From Aphelenchoides besseyi (taxonomy: Eukaryota; Nematoda; Chromadorea; Rhabditida; Aphelenchoididae), in NCBI GenBank assembly GCA_024699855.1, contig JAMPIQ010000001.1:3658001-3722000 (forward strand): 64,000 nucleotides of DNA. The letters run 5' to 3'. Every line of letters begins with the position of its first letter. Position 1 is the first letter of the stretch. The notes under the pieces were generated by a model that was not told the origin of the DNA, did no database searches, and saw nothing but the letters and a program-made list of their open reading frames with translations. A program made the position numbers and the translations under genes. Shown here one piece after another: positions 40,884 to 51,561 of this stretch.

Positions 40884-41322
40884 CGTTTTAAAATCTTAAC
40901 GTGTTGTTTTAGTCGATTCGAAAGGTACTTTTCGAGTTTACTCATCAGCTCACTGAGAGTTGACAATTGATTCTGGAAAAGAGCACCTCCGATCCACGGC
41001 AATGTGTGCATCACCGAATAGATGTAGAAGTCGCTGAGCAACTGAAACCCCGATTCCATTAGACTGCAGCAATGAAGCTCCTACGTTCTGAACAGCCGCT
41101 TGTTCGATGAAACTGAGCAGAAACTCGACGATCGAGTCGTAAGTCAAAACTCGTGCATTTCCAAGGTCCGCCAAAAACGTCACAATGCGAACAACGATGT
41201 CGTATTCCGCCGCCTTCAATCGACTGTTCAGGTCTGAGATCAGTCGGGAAACCAGCTAAATGTTGCTATAATGACTCGCTTAACTGTTTCCGAACTCACA
41301 CTGTCGCCAATTAACAACATCT
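40884..41322 (-). pseudogene. ncbp-1: Orphan fragment of nuclear cap-binding protein subunit 1 (CBP80/NCBP1)
   Basis: Two minus-strand exons separated by a 43-nt intron (41042-41084) encode about 110 residues of a CBP80-like first MIF4G domain. Exon 41085-41255 reads LVSRLISDLNSRLKAAEYDI, then FLADLGNARVLTYDSIVEFL. Exon 40884-41041 reads LLSDFYIYSVMHTLPWIGGA, then LEKYLSNRLKQHVKILK. A short piece (KMLLIGDS) at about 41300-41322 also joins in phase. This corresponds roughly to residues 105-215 of the approximately 790-residue protein that binds the m7G cap with CBP20. I find no remaining exons on either side. The frame and splice sites are intact, so it could be a recent partial duplicate, a decayed copy whose other parts are unrecognisable, or a small derived gene. 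Confidence 0.55.
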
Positions 41323-42446
41323 TACAAACAAAATGGCAATCAGATTGAAAGAATTTGTGTGCAGAAAGTCGAAGCTTGAGATATCAGAATCCGCATAGAT
41401 TAGAAAAGACGAAGTACAGAAAAGAGAAAGAAGACGAAGATCACTAATAAACAAATTTTGCTGGAAATCACCATTGTTTAGTTTAGTCAATGATCTCACC
41501 GCGAAATATAAAGTTCGATTCGTTTTCGCATATCAACGAGTGGATTACGATTTTGCGCATTTCCGTAAAAATGCGCCGGTTTCCATTTTTCCTGTCGATT
41601 TTGATCTCAAGATGCGTTTGAGAAAACAACCAGTTCCTTGACTCGGTAGTTGATGCTAAGTCTAAATACAACAAGAAGTTTACTTTTGTTTGTTGTTGTC
41701 GTGACGAGACAGAATTGCTTTGACCAGACGGAACGGTTGACCAGACGGAACGGTGCTTTATTCAGGTCAATTCGCGCTCTCATTAAAGTCGCGACAGTTG
41801 TCTGGATAACTGTTTGAAAGCAGTTAAATTCTTATTCTACGATTTCATTTTGAAATGCGATGTCACATCCATGACTTTTGTGGGTTTGCCGTCGCCTTTT
41901 GCAAGCAGTTAAAAACTACAGTCAAATAGAATCCGAAGAAAAGATCAACATGATTTGCTGAGAGACATTATAGTCGTAACTAAAAGCATCCGCGATCATG
42001 ACAATGCGTTGACCAATCGAGCTGTATGATAGCAGGTGACTAGAAGTCATGTTTGAATATGATCAACATCGTTCATCAGTTGCTGAGAAATTTTTGATAT
42101 AAGAATCAGATGATGAAACGGGTCAATTGATTGGAAGAGAACCGATCCAGCGACTTAGCGTTTCATCTAATGTCCGAGCTATCAATAGAGCAAATGTTTC
42201 GTTAAAATACGTTTATTTAATAGTTGTGCGGACTCGACAAGAAATCGACTTAAACGACAACTAAGAAGACACACAATCACTTTATTTGCATAATTAAAAA
42301 AACCAATGACGATATGAAGCGGGCAGTAGAAGTTGGCGATTAGACGAAAAAGCTTTTGTTCTTGAAGATGTTTCGTTGTTTAACGGATCTGTGTACCGTA
42401 AAATTCTAAAAAATTGAAAAAAACTGCATCCGCTATCGTTGGAATT
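41323..42446. other. No gene seen
   Basis: About 1.1 kb without recognisable coding sequence on either strand. The right part includes the 3' UTR of the galectin gene, with minus-strand AATAAA hexamers near 42217 and 42286. Confidence 0.45.
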
Positions 42447-43626
42447 TTAGTGGATTTGAATTCCTAAAAGTTGGGATTGAAGGTCAGACGAGTTCGCGTA
42501 TACTCACCTGACAACTCGATGTCGCCAGCAATCTGCAATCCGCTAATATCGTTCGGGTCGCTGCGGTGAGCGAAAGTAGCAAACGGTTGTTCGTTGACGA
42601 TAATCTAAACACTCTACGTAGCAAACCGACTAATTGAAAGGCAACTTACATCGAAATGAGTATCCTCATTCACGATGACCAAGTCGAAGCCATGTCCCTA
42701 GAAACAGCAAGTTGACTTTAAAAATTCATCTAATTGTACCTTTTCGAACGGCATTTTGCCCTCGCGTTCTTCATTTTGCCCTGAAAATCGTTATAGACTG
42801 TTGTAGATAGTTGTCTTACATTCAGCGGCTTGCAAGCTATTGCGAATGACGTGCTTTTCGTCTGAAATTTAATCGATTAATTGATTCTAAGTCGTAGAAA
42901 CTACCAAAACGAGGATTGAAATGAAGAGCAATGTCGCCGTTCTTGCGAAGCAAATTCACGTGAAAACGTTTAGCTTTCTTTTCGACTGATCCTTGAATCA
43001 AAAGTCGCTTTCCGACCGGAAATCCTGTCGCAATTCCACTCTCATACGGAACGGAATAGTACTTTCCGCCCCAGGAGACTTGGTTGAGATAGATGTCTCC
43101 ATCAACGCTAAAGTTTACAAATAAACCTTCACGTTTCAAACGGAAAATACCTGAAATGAGTAACGTTGCTCAATGGCAAACGATGTTCGTATTCGCAAAA
43201 CTCCTTGTGGTCAATGATAACTTGGAATCGATCGTCGTGAGCACGCACACGAATGTCGAACGGTTCTCCGCGTTTGATCGGCGACGATTTGCGTTGTTCT
43301 TTGCCCCATTGACCGTCGGAGAAACTGTTCAAAATGACCTTTCCTTCGTCGAAACGAACAGCAATGTGAAGAGGAATGTCATTGCCAGAAAAGTCAGCAG
43401 ATTTCTAAACAACAAAAATGGTGATCGAACTGCGGCTTGAAACTAACGTGATGGAAATTCAACGAAAAACGTTGAGACTCGGGAATCGAACTTCCTAAGC
43501 AAATAGCATTCATACGATCGTTTCATGCGTCAACTAACCTTTGCAAATCAGCGTTTGTCCCGGTTCGAACTTCTCTTGAAGTTGGGAACGATAAGGGATC
43601 TGGTAAGTTTTCTTCTCGGTCGCCAT
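42447..43626 (-). CDS. lec-1: Tandem-repeat galectin (32-kDa type)
   Basis: Beta-galactoside-binding lectin with two carbohydrate-recognition domains, closest in memory to the nematode LEC-1 type. It starts at ATG 43626: MATEKKTYQIPYRSQLQEKF, then EPGQTLICKG. CRD1 contains KSADFSGNDIPLHIAVRFDE and LNSFSDGQWGKEQRK; it has the W..E.R part but lacks the H-x-NPR motif. The linker reads LNQVSWGGKYYSVPYESGIA. CRD2 contains FHVNLLRKNGDIALHFNPRF and, after short introns, RNSLQAAEW joined to QNEEREGKMPFEKG, so the H-NPR...W..E.R sugar-binding set is complete. The C-terminus reads SGLQIAGDIELSGIQIH and ends at TAA 42449-42447. About seven short introns interrupt it. Galectins of this type are cytosolic or secreted without a signal peptide, and none is seen here. 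Confidence 0.95.
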
Positions 43627-45705
43627 TCTTCGCTTTTTGAGTCGTAGAGTTTTGTCTGAAAGCAAGAGGAATGAAGAATGTTTACGCGGAACTGATAAAC
43701 CGAAGCGATAATAAACAAAAATGAATGTAACACCATCGGTTTTATACGAGAAACGAAGGAAAACAGAATTTTTATGATCATCCACGTATTGAAATCAATT
43801 GCGAATGGTTGTTTCAAATTGTTTTGCGAATGAATCAACGCTCAAGCGGCGGTTTGTTGGGCAAAACAAACACAACGAAGGGGCCACGTAAGCAAAAAAT
43901 GTCGAACTATTTTTCTATCCTGAGTGTTTATGAAAGTAAACGTATCGAAACACGCTGATGAGTTTACTTTTCTTCGCGTCGACTTTCAACAATTTCGCTA
44001 AGCAAAAAAAACCCAGTAAACACAAGTAAACAATACAACGGTGGTTTTAGAGCCCCTAAACGACCTTCAAAAACGCTGCTCGAGAATCAATGGGAGAACC
44101 AGTTTCGTCTAACACGCCGAAACTGTTCTCTAGAACGTCCAATCGAATTGACGATAAACAAACCGAATTGCATAATCTCCTCGTCTATTCATATTTTCCC
44201 GCTTCTTTTCGATTCGTTGTCCATCTATGAAGGCACGCCCGTAGGACAAAAATAGACGGGCGAGGGAGTTCTACACACACGCACAACAGGCGCCTTCGGA
44301 TGGCCACTCGAAAAAGCACCATCGAGTGTGTGCCGCGGCGTTTCCTTCGTCCGCTTTTTGTGGAAAATGCGTTGGGGTAAACAGGACGAGCGAAATTGTT
44401 CGCATGAATCGCAACCAACCAATGGGAAGAGTGGTCGGGAAAGCCAAGTGAAACACGAAGCGTCAAAACACATTTCTTTTCATTTTGTTCGAAGGTCCGG
44501 AGATTTTACAAACAAAAACACCGCCGTTCGCAATGCACGTCCTTTTCATTGCCAACTCACGAACTAAACGAAAAGCGTAAACAACTCGTACTCTCATTTG
44601 TGAAGACATAAAACGGGTAAAATCCTGAAAATGTGTCGGCCATCCGCTCAACTTTCAGTGCAGAACCGCTGAACGAAGTGGAAACAGAAAGGAAACTTCT
44701 TGACCTTTGGTGTGCTTTTATGAGCATTCAAGTTGTTTTAATTTGAATTGATTCCCAACAAGTTAACTGCTCCAGTTAAGACGTTCAACTACGATAGTTG
44801 GCATCGAAATCGAAATTCAACGAATGAAAACTCATGTCAACACCGTAGTTATCAATAGTTCTTTGTTGCACGACGGAAGTTGTCAAAGCCTTATGTTTGA
44901 ATGTCGTAGCACGTATTAATCAAATGAGTTAAGTTCAACAAAAGCTTTTCATTCAAGCGTAACTCAATAGAAGTTTGTATAATGAGAACGTATTTACACA
45001 ACTGCAGAAATGATACCTCGTCTTCTGATCATTTTAAAGGCAAACAACGATGTTGATCGAAGAAGTGCGGCAACAGTTAACAGAAGTAACAATTGATGTC
45101 ATTTAGTCGACGATAAAACTGCTGTAGTGGCAACTCGAATTGAGTAACGAGGTTCGTATCTAACAAGTCGTACATAATGTTGCTACGCAGAACTTCAAAC
45201 TAAAACTTTTCCTTGGAGAAAACAAACTTTTGTTCAATTGTTTCAATTCGACGCGTTGCAACGTCTAGTCGACAGAGTTAGCAATAAGCGTCCATTGATC
45301 ATATTAGTAAATGTTTAAAGTTTTGCATGTGATTTATATACACATCAACTTTAAAGGCACTATAAAGTCGTCATGTCTTGCCAAATAATATCAACGCATT
45401 TTACAAGCCATGACTTGCTTAACACGTAACTTCTAAATACTAATGACGGGCCATTATAAGAAGTTTAATGGAGACTTATCATCAACGCTCTTTTTTCACT
45501 TATTGATCAAACAATTTCATTAACATTTTGCTCAAAAACTTGCTCATCGATGAAATTCGTTCTTGATCACTGGGATGCAACAGTGGCGCCCAGACTCAGC
45601 ACTTCGCACAAGAAAGCGGCAGCCAAACTTCACTCTGCGGTTCAAATTTCAGCCACTCCGTGGTAGCTATTTCACTTTAAATATTTTTTCAATCCAATTA
45701 AAGTC
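43627..45705. other. Intergenic region of about 2.1 kb between galectin and dynein light intermediate chain
   Basis: No gene recognised on either strand. Sequence at 45640-45660 briefly resembles a tRNA B box but has no cloverleaf. The region must hold the divergent promoters of the galectin and the dynein light intermediate chain. Confidence 0.5.
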
Positions 45706-47241
45706 ATGGCGTTAACGGACATCAATTGGACATCGCCGCAAAAGTCGACAACAACACAGCAAGAAGATGAGAAGATCTGGTGAGTAATCAACGTTTTGGT
45801 ATTCGATGACCAATCATTTAGGTCCCAAATCTTAGAGGATGTGAGTTCTGAAGCAACAAGGGTACCCCAAGGAAGTGTAATCGTTCTCGGTAACTATTTG
45901 ATGTCTGTTCAGATTTCTACTTTTATTTTCAGGTGAAAATCAATGCGGAAAATCGTTGTTGATTACAAAAATGGTTGGCAATGATCGAACACCCAATCCA
46001 TCGGTTCTCGAATACAATTATCTCACAGTTCACGCTAATGAAGATAATCGACAAACATATCAATTGACTTCCGCAGCAACAACAACTTTTGGTGGTCAAG
46101 ACTCAACGAATTTGCCCGTTTGGATTATGAGCGGCAACGAATCCGCGACCGATCTCTTGGAGTTTTCGATGCCAAAACAACTGGCTAAATGTATTCTTAT
46201 GTTGTGTGCCTCTTTTTCCGAACCGTACAAAATCATCGAATCGTTAAACAAGTGGTACAAGATGGCCGAATCACAAATACAAAAGTTCTACAATGACGAT
46301 GCAATTTCACAAGCCCGATCAGATCGTGAGTTTGTAAGGAAGTCTATTTCTATTTGAGCTTTTCCAGAATTGAGAGCTTGGCAAGATTACGTTGAGCCGG
46401 CTGGAAGTGTTTACACTGATGCTGTGGGCAGCGATTTTCGACCGGAGTTCGTTGAACTGGAAAGTGGAGTTCTAACCGAAACGTGTGGTGCAGCCGTGAT
46501 TGTTGTCATCACAAAGACCGACGAACGACCACTTCTTTCGGCCGACGAAATGAGTCGACTTCAATATCAAATTCGAAAATTCTGTTTGGCTCATGGCGCT
46601 GCGTTGGTTTGTTTTTCATCAAATGCATTTGTATGTTCACTATTCAGGTCTACACATCTTCAAAAGAGGAAGTCAACACTCAACTTCTACGCAAATATAT
46701 CGCTCATCGGGTCTACGGTGTTCAGTTTACGAAAACTGCGCATATTGTCGATGAAAAGAGCGTTTTCATTCCATCGGGTTGGGACTCGGAAAAGAAATTG
46801 GATCTGGAAAGAGAGTCCATCGAAAACCCCGATCAACCGTTGACTTCCAACGAAGAACAAACCGCATCGGCACGCGAAAAACCGATCGAATGCGAAGAAG
46901 AACAAACGTTTTTGAGTTTGTTGGCAAAAGCATTGAGCGAATCGCCGGCAAGTCCGAAACGTGAAGCAGCAAACGCAGCGCCATCAAACAACAAAGAAGG
47001 GGCATCACCGTTGGCGACGTACTTTGGTAGTTTAATAACCAAGAAAGATGGCAACCAATAATCTATGGTCAATTCTAATCGAAAATTTTTAGCACCTCTG
47101 AAAGGTCAACAAACTACAACACATTCAACAGCGCCATCCACGGGATCAGTCGATCCAGCAAGTCATTTCACGAAATTCAAAGACACCAAACAACGCAATG
47201 CTCCAGATGGTCCGGATGATGGAAACGAACCAATTGCTTAA
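45706..47241 (+). CDS. dli-1: Cytoplasmic dynein 1 light intermediate chain
   Basis: This subunit binds the dynein heavy chain through its GTPase-like domain and activating cargo adaptors through its disordered C-terminus. It starts at ATG 45706 (MALTDINWTSPQKSTTTQQ). The P-loop GENQCGKSLL is conserved, split by an intron just before it. Other family blocks are LEYNYLTVHANEDNRQ, LPVWIMSGNESATDLLEF, KMAESQIQKFYND, TETCGAAVIVVITKTDERP (the TKTD nucleotide-binding motif), IRKFCLAHGAAL, and AHRVYGVQFTKTAHIVDEKS followed by VFIPSGWDSEKKL. The C-terminus contains EQTFLSLLAKALS, fitting the short amphipathic adaptor-binding helix, and ends GPDDGNEPIA at TAA 47239-47241. About six introns. Full length is near 440 aa. 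The next gene starts 172 nt downstream on the same strand. Confidence 0.95.
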
Positions 47242-47412
47242 ATGGAAAGATTGCATGTAAAATTTTGATTCCGCAGTTTCTTAGCTACAAGATAAACTTT
47301 TCCACTTTTTTACTTTAAAGTCTATTTTGAGGTTTACAACCTACACATTACTATTTTCATCAATTAGAAGCATATCGCTTTAATTTCAGTTTAGACTCAT
47401 TTATTCCAAAAA

Positions 47413-47736
47413 ATGGCCGATAAGAACGACGACATTACGTTGACTGAAAACGTCAATACCGATAATGGGATTCGAGCTCAATCCACCACTTTGAACACTT
47501 CGAGCACTGGAGGTGCGGATGATTTGACCGAATTTGTATGTTTTCGATTTCCACTTTGCAAATTCATTGAGCGATTTTAGGTTCACAATATTTTGAAGTC
47601 AACTCAAAGTCAATTCGAAACAATGTCCAACAAAATCATCAATCGAATCGACGATGTAAGTCGCCGTGTAGACGAATTGGAACGAAGCATAACCGATTTG
47701 ATGAATCAAGCTGGAGTTACTCCAGAACAATCCTGA
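47413..47736 (+). CDS. hsb-1: Heat shock factor-binding protein 1 (HSBP1)
   Basis: HSBP1 is a small coiled-coil trimer that binds HSF1 trimers and damps the heat-shock response. Two exons joined over a 45-nt intron (after 47535) give about 92 residues. The N-terminal part, MADKNDDITLTENV and STTLNTSSTGGADDLTEF, is acidic and longer than in vertebrates. The conserved core is VHNILKSTQSQFETMSNKII followed by NRIDDVSRRVDELERSITDL and MNQAGV. The ATG lies about 20 nt after TTTAATTTCAG, which suggests trans-splicing behind the dynein light intermediate chain. It ends at TGA 47734-47736 and converges on METTL1, with 155 nt between stops. Confidence 0.93.
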
Positions 47737-47850
47737 ACGTAATACCTTGTTTTCTTCTGCTTGTGTTGTGTGTAAATAATGCTCATGGACTATGAACATT
47801 GTGCCTCAAGTGAACCTCTTGTTTGTCTTTAATTTGCTTTTATCTTAAAA

Positions 47851-47856
47851 AATAAA
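47851..47856 (+). promoter_or_regulatory. Poly(A) signal AATAAA of HSBP1
   Basis: A canonical plus-strand hexamer 115 nt after the HSBP1 stop, in an A-rich tract that also precedes the convergent METTL1 stop by only about 35 nt. Confidence 0.5.
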
Positions 47857-47891
47857 CAAAACAACAACAATAAACAACAATCGCAATGTTT

Positions 47892-48978
47892 TTATGGTTC
47901 GAGCTTTCCATCACTCGACTTCTGTTCTTTTGGAGCTTCAGATCTGTCGTCTGCTTCGTCATCAGACTCGCTTCCCGAATCCGCTTTGCTTCCGTCTCGT
48001 TCTTCCTCTTCTTTTTCGTCCAAATTTGGAACAAACTGCGACTCAACATCCGTACGACGATAAACAACACAGAACTTATCACCATTGTTTCGAGTCACTT
48101 TTTGTCCCTCTTCTGAAGTGTCCAAAATAAACGGATGAATAGGATCGTCCTTCAATTCTTCGTCGCTGACTCGAGTGAAAAGTTTGGAACACGCGAAATT
48201 CTCCAGAATCCACTCATGATATTGCAAAACATCAGTAACTGTGTATAACAAGCCTGAACAAAAGAATGAAGAGGTAAGTGTTCCCATTAACTAACCGCCA
48301 GTCTTCATAACATACGCGTACTGAGCGATCAAAGGAATCGAAATGATTCGCCATTTGATTTTCGAGCGTTTGAAATGCGGGTCCGGATATAAAAAGAACA
48401 TTCGTTCCAGTTGACCTTTTGCAAAAAAGAACGGAAGATATCGCATTGTGTTTGTGCGAATACAACAAATATTCTGCCAACTTCCCGGCTCGTTGTGTCT
48501 CTTTGCTGTGATCTTGTCTTGAACAAATCGACTGACCTAAAATCCTCATTCTTCGTTCAATTGATAGTACGCGAACATACTTTGCTGCGAATCTCCATTC
48601 CCACGGATCCTTCGGTTGGAAAGACTTCGGACAGTTGAAACAAAAGACCGCCATAACCACAACCGATATCCGCGTTTTTGACTTCGCCATCAAACGATTC
48701 ACCGAAGTACTCGGACCAATTCATTCTACAAACAGGTGGTAAGCATTTTAAATGCATGGAACATACTTTTCGGGGGATTCGGGATGAAAATAAGAGCGTC
48801 GAGAAAGCGGATTTGCGTGAGCACGTTGACGATAAAACTTCTTGCGCGGCAATTCCATCAACGACTTTTTACTCGACGGCTCTTCATTCTCTTCTTTGGC
48901 CTCATGCTCGGGACTCAACGGTCGTTTTCCAGTGCCTTTCTCTTGATCGACTGTAGCAGTTTTAGCGTCTCCAGACAT
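47892..48978 (-). CDS. METTL1: tRNA (guanine-N7-)-methyltransferase catalytic subunit (METTL1/Trm8)
   Basis: METTL1 uses S-adenosylmethionine to form m7G at position 46 of tRNAs, working with the WD-repeat partner WDR4. It starts at ATG 48978 ([19 protein letters not shown]) after TAGTTTTCAG. The conserved blocks are [28 protein letters not shown], the AdoMet-binding motif [19 protein letters not shown] and GMEIRSK. Then come [72 protein letters not shown] and [20 protein letters not shown]. The C-terminus has an acidic, Ser-rich extension ([16 protein letters not shown]) beyond the vertebrate end. It stops at TAA 47894-47892. The SerRS-like gene ends only 107 nt upstream, on the same strand. 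Confidence 0.94.
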
Positions 48979-49085
48979 TCCAAACTGAAAACTAAACTGA
49001 GACTTGAATGTAAAATGGAGGAAAATAAGCTTGAGCGTATCCAAGACTCTTGAAACAATAGAAAGATTTTTGGTATCAAACAAAT

Positions 49086-50180
49086 TTATTCGATAAGTTC
49101 AAGGACATGGTCCAAATCAACGGATATACAACTCAAAAATGGAAACTTTGGTTTTTCTACTTCTTTGAAAGGCAATTGGATGTTCAGACGTTCGGCTATG
49201 TAGGTGCCAATGAGTGAGAATCGAGCAACTTCGCGTTTTTGTTTGTCGTGAAATGCCACAGCCGCTTGTTCGTGATTTCTGAGCTTATTTGAAGATACGT
49301 TTACACTCGACAATCTCAAACCAATTGTTCGTATGAGACGATGCAGTTCGATGACATCAACAACTATCGAATTTCTCATTGCATCTTCTGTTTGGTCGAT
49401 GTTTAGCACGGATAGATTAAATCGTTGTTCCATTGAACGATTGACTGTGTTTCGATACGTGTTTCCAACTGCAACGAAACTCAACGGAAAGTTATTTTTG
49501 AAGGTGAAAGTGCGGTCCACAAACGAAGACACTTGTGATGGCAAAGAAACGCCTAAAGAAGATCCGTTACTTCAACTGTATGCTATCAGTTCAATTTACC
49601 TACTAAGTTTGTAAGATAGTCACCACCTTCTGAGACTCGAGGATAAATTTCCAATGGTATGTTACATCCTTCGATCACGGCCGGTCGAACGCGATATGAC
49701 GGTGCTTGACGAATCCGCAAACGTTTCGTCCCGCCATTGAAAATGCGATCAAGCAAATAGTTCATCAATTTCATTTTCTTCAAAGCTTTTGTGCCCGTAA
49801 GATTGACTTGAGAACTCGAAGGAAGGTCTTCAGATGGAAGCCTAAAGGGTTCCAGCTCTCGAGTGAAATTTGGTAGCTTAACGACGTTGATCAATCCATC
49901 TTCCAAGTCCAATAGTTTTGTTCGTGTTTCTCGCTTAAATCAACAAAATAAACGAAACAATTTGAGCACCTACTGTCTTATCGTTTTCATGTTTCAGAAA
50001 AGCTCTCCACCAGTGAGTGTAATCGCGTTTGATTTTCTCAAAATCTACTTGGCTTCGTAAATTTTTGACATTCTGTTCCATGTACTGCAAACGATCTCGG
50101 TAATCCAGATAAGGATCGACAACAAATTTTGAACTATCTCCATCGACCGGTCGAACGAAACGAACTAACAAGTGACGCAT
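49086..50180 (-). CDS. Degenerate seryl-tRNA synthetase-like protein, probably mitochondrial
   Basis: Three exons give about 320-340 residues. The start MRHLLVRFVRPVDG (ATG 50180; another Met lies 8 codons upstream) suits a mitochondrial targeting peptide. An N-terminal helical arm reads DYRDRLQYMEQNVKNLRSQV. The middle reads KLMNYLLDRIFNG, then FKNNFPLSFVAVGNTYRN, which resembles motif 2 of class II synthetases (usually ...FR.E). The C-terminal FHDKQKREVARFSLIGTYIA resembles motif 3, but the catalytic Arg/Glu pattern of active SerRS is not evident. This matches the idea of a SerRS paralogue such as insect SLIMP, which pairs with mitochondrial SerRS and lacks aminoacylation. The assignment is by fold pattern and memory only. 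TAF10 ends 144 nt upstream, and METTL1 starts 107 nt downstream. Confidence 0.6.
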
Positions 50181-50324
50181 CTTCAAGGCGATGTCAAGAG
50201 TCATAAGAAAAGAAAACAAAATAATGAGAAAGAAACTCTTGGACTAAATTGAGAAATAAACATCTTAAAATGTTTATAGTAAATAAAAGAACACAAAAGA
50301 AAAAGAACTTAAAGCGTTCAGTAG

Positions 50325-51003
50325 TTACGTAGATGGTTTGTTCGGATTGATTGAGATTCCGTATTCTTGAAGAATATTCGCAAGCACACCATCCGCATCA
50401 GAAGTCAGAACGTAACGTGCTTCGCGGTTGTTCTTTCGAATTTGTCCCAATCCTTTCATTCGCGACTACAAATGACATAGTGAGAGGCTGTAGAATCTCT
50501 TCTTACCAATTGCATGGCATCCAACGCAATATCGGATATAAACTTCTGCGTTGCAATGGAAATAAGACGAACAATTCGAGGGTCTTCGGTAGTCAGTCCC
50601 TTCTTACGCATAACGTGCAATGCAACAGCATCGGGAATGACCGGCTGTACAGCATTCAAACTCTCGATGAAATCACCCAAACTTCGCCCATTCAAAACAT
50701 GTCCTTGTGTCATTTCTGAGGTAAAAGTTAAAGTAAAATACGACAAACGAATATTACCAACGGGTTCATATTCCAATGGATTTGAAGACGTTGATTCCTG
50801 CGCTTGACTTCCCGATTGATTCATCGATTGATCTTTCGCATAGTCTTCCGTTGGATAACTGTAGTTTAACTAAAAACATTGATCTATTAAGAAAAATAAC
50901 ATCTACGCACCTGTTCGCTACCTTCCACAGTTTCCGTATGATCTCCATATTCTTCTTCGCCCATGTTAACTCGTTTCTCCGGCGGTTCATAGTTGTCGTC
51001 CAT
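50325..51003 (-). CDS. taf-10: Transcription initiation factor TFIID subunit 10 (TAF10)
   Basis: TAF10 is a histone-fold subunit shared by TFIID and SAGA. It starts at ATG 51003 with an acidic N-terminus, MDDNYEPPEKRVNMGEEEY. A Ser/Gln-rich spacer (NQSGSQAQESTSSNPLEYEP) is followed by the conserved domain: LNGRSLGDFIESLNAVQPVI, PDAVALHVMRKKGLTTEDPR and IVRLISIATQKFISDIALDA. The next exon carries MKGLGQIRKNNREARYVLTS and ILQEYGISINPNKPST, ending at TAA 50327-50325. Four exons, about 190 aa. It is the most upstream member of the TAF10, SerRS-like, METTL1 series on the minus strand, and diverges from ERO1. Confidence 0.93.
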
Positions 51004-51561
51004 GATGTGAAAGATTTAAAGACCAAATTTCCATGTACAATTCAATAAAAAAAGCAATCGTTTGCTCCAAAGCCCAAGTTTTGCTTCGCAATTCAAACTG
51101 CGCCCAAAAGTCGCCATTCGCATTTGCACTAAAGTTGTGTGACGTGCAATAAGCAGAACCAGTCAAGAAGTCTACGTTGAATAAACAACAGGACGATTGG
51201 AAACACGCATAAGAGGGTATGTTTGTCTAAGGTATTCCTTTTGTTTCCGTGAACGTGTGGCCATAAAATGGGTTCGCACAATTCGACTTCACGAAAATCT
51301 CCGTTTCCTTTCTTGTTCGTCGCTGATGGTTTTTTGGCGATTGACATTCGCCGAGAACTAACGACGCGTATGTTCGTGACCTTTGTCATCCGTTGACGAT
51401 TCGCCGTCGCTTTTCGTTTATGACGAACTTCAAAATTCTTTTCGGATAACTTCGGTTTTTTAAGTTCAATTCGATCAATAACTATTTCCTAGACATTTGA
51501 CGTGTCTTAATTACCGTATTAGTTGTTCTGTCATTACAGTCTTTCAATTGCAGTCAAAGGA
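51004..51561. other. Divergent region between TAF10 and ERO1
   Basis: No convincing coding sequence in about 560 nt. Presumably it is a bidirectional promoter region. A TTGCAG acceptor lies 10 nt before the ERO1 ATG. Confidence 0.5.

Noticed and set aside
45640..45665. Sequence resembling a tRNA B box (GCGGTTCAAATTTC)
   Set aside because: No A box at the right distance, no matching acceptor stem and no cloverleaf could be drawn.
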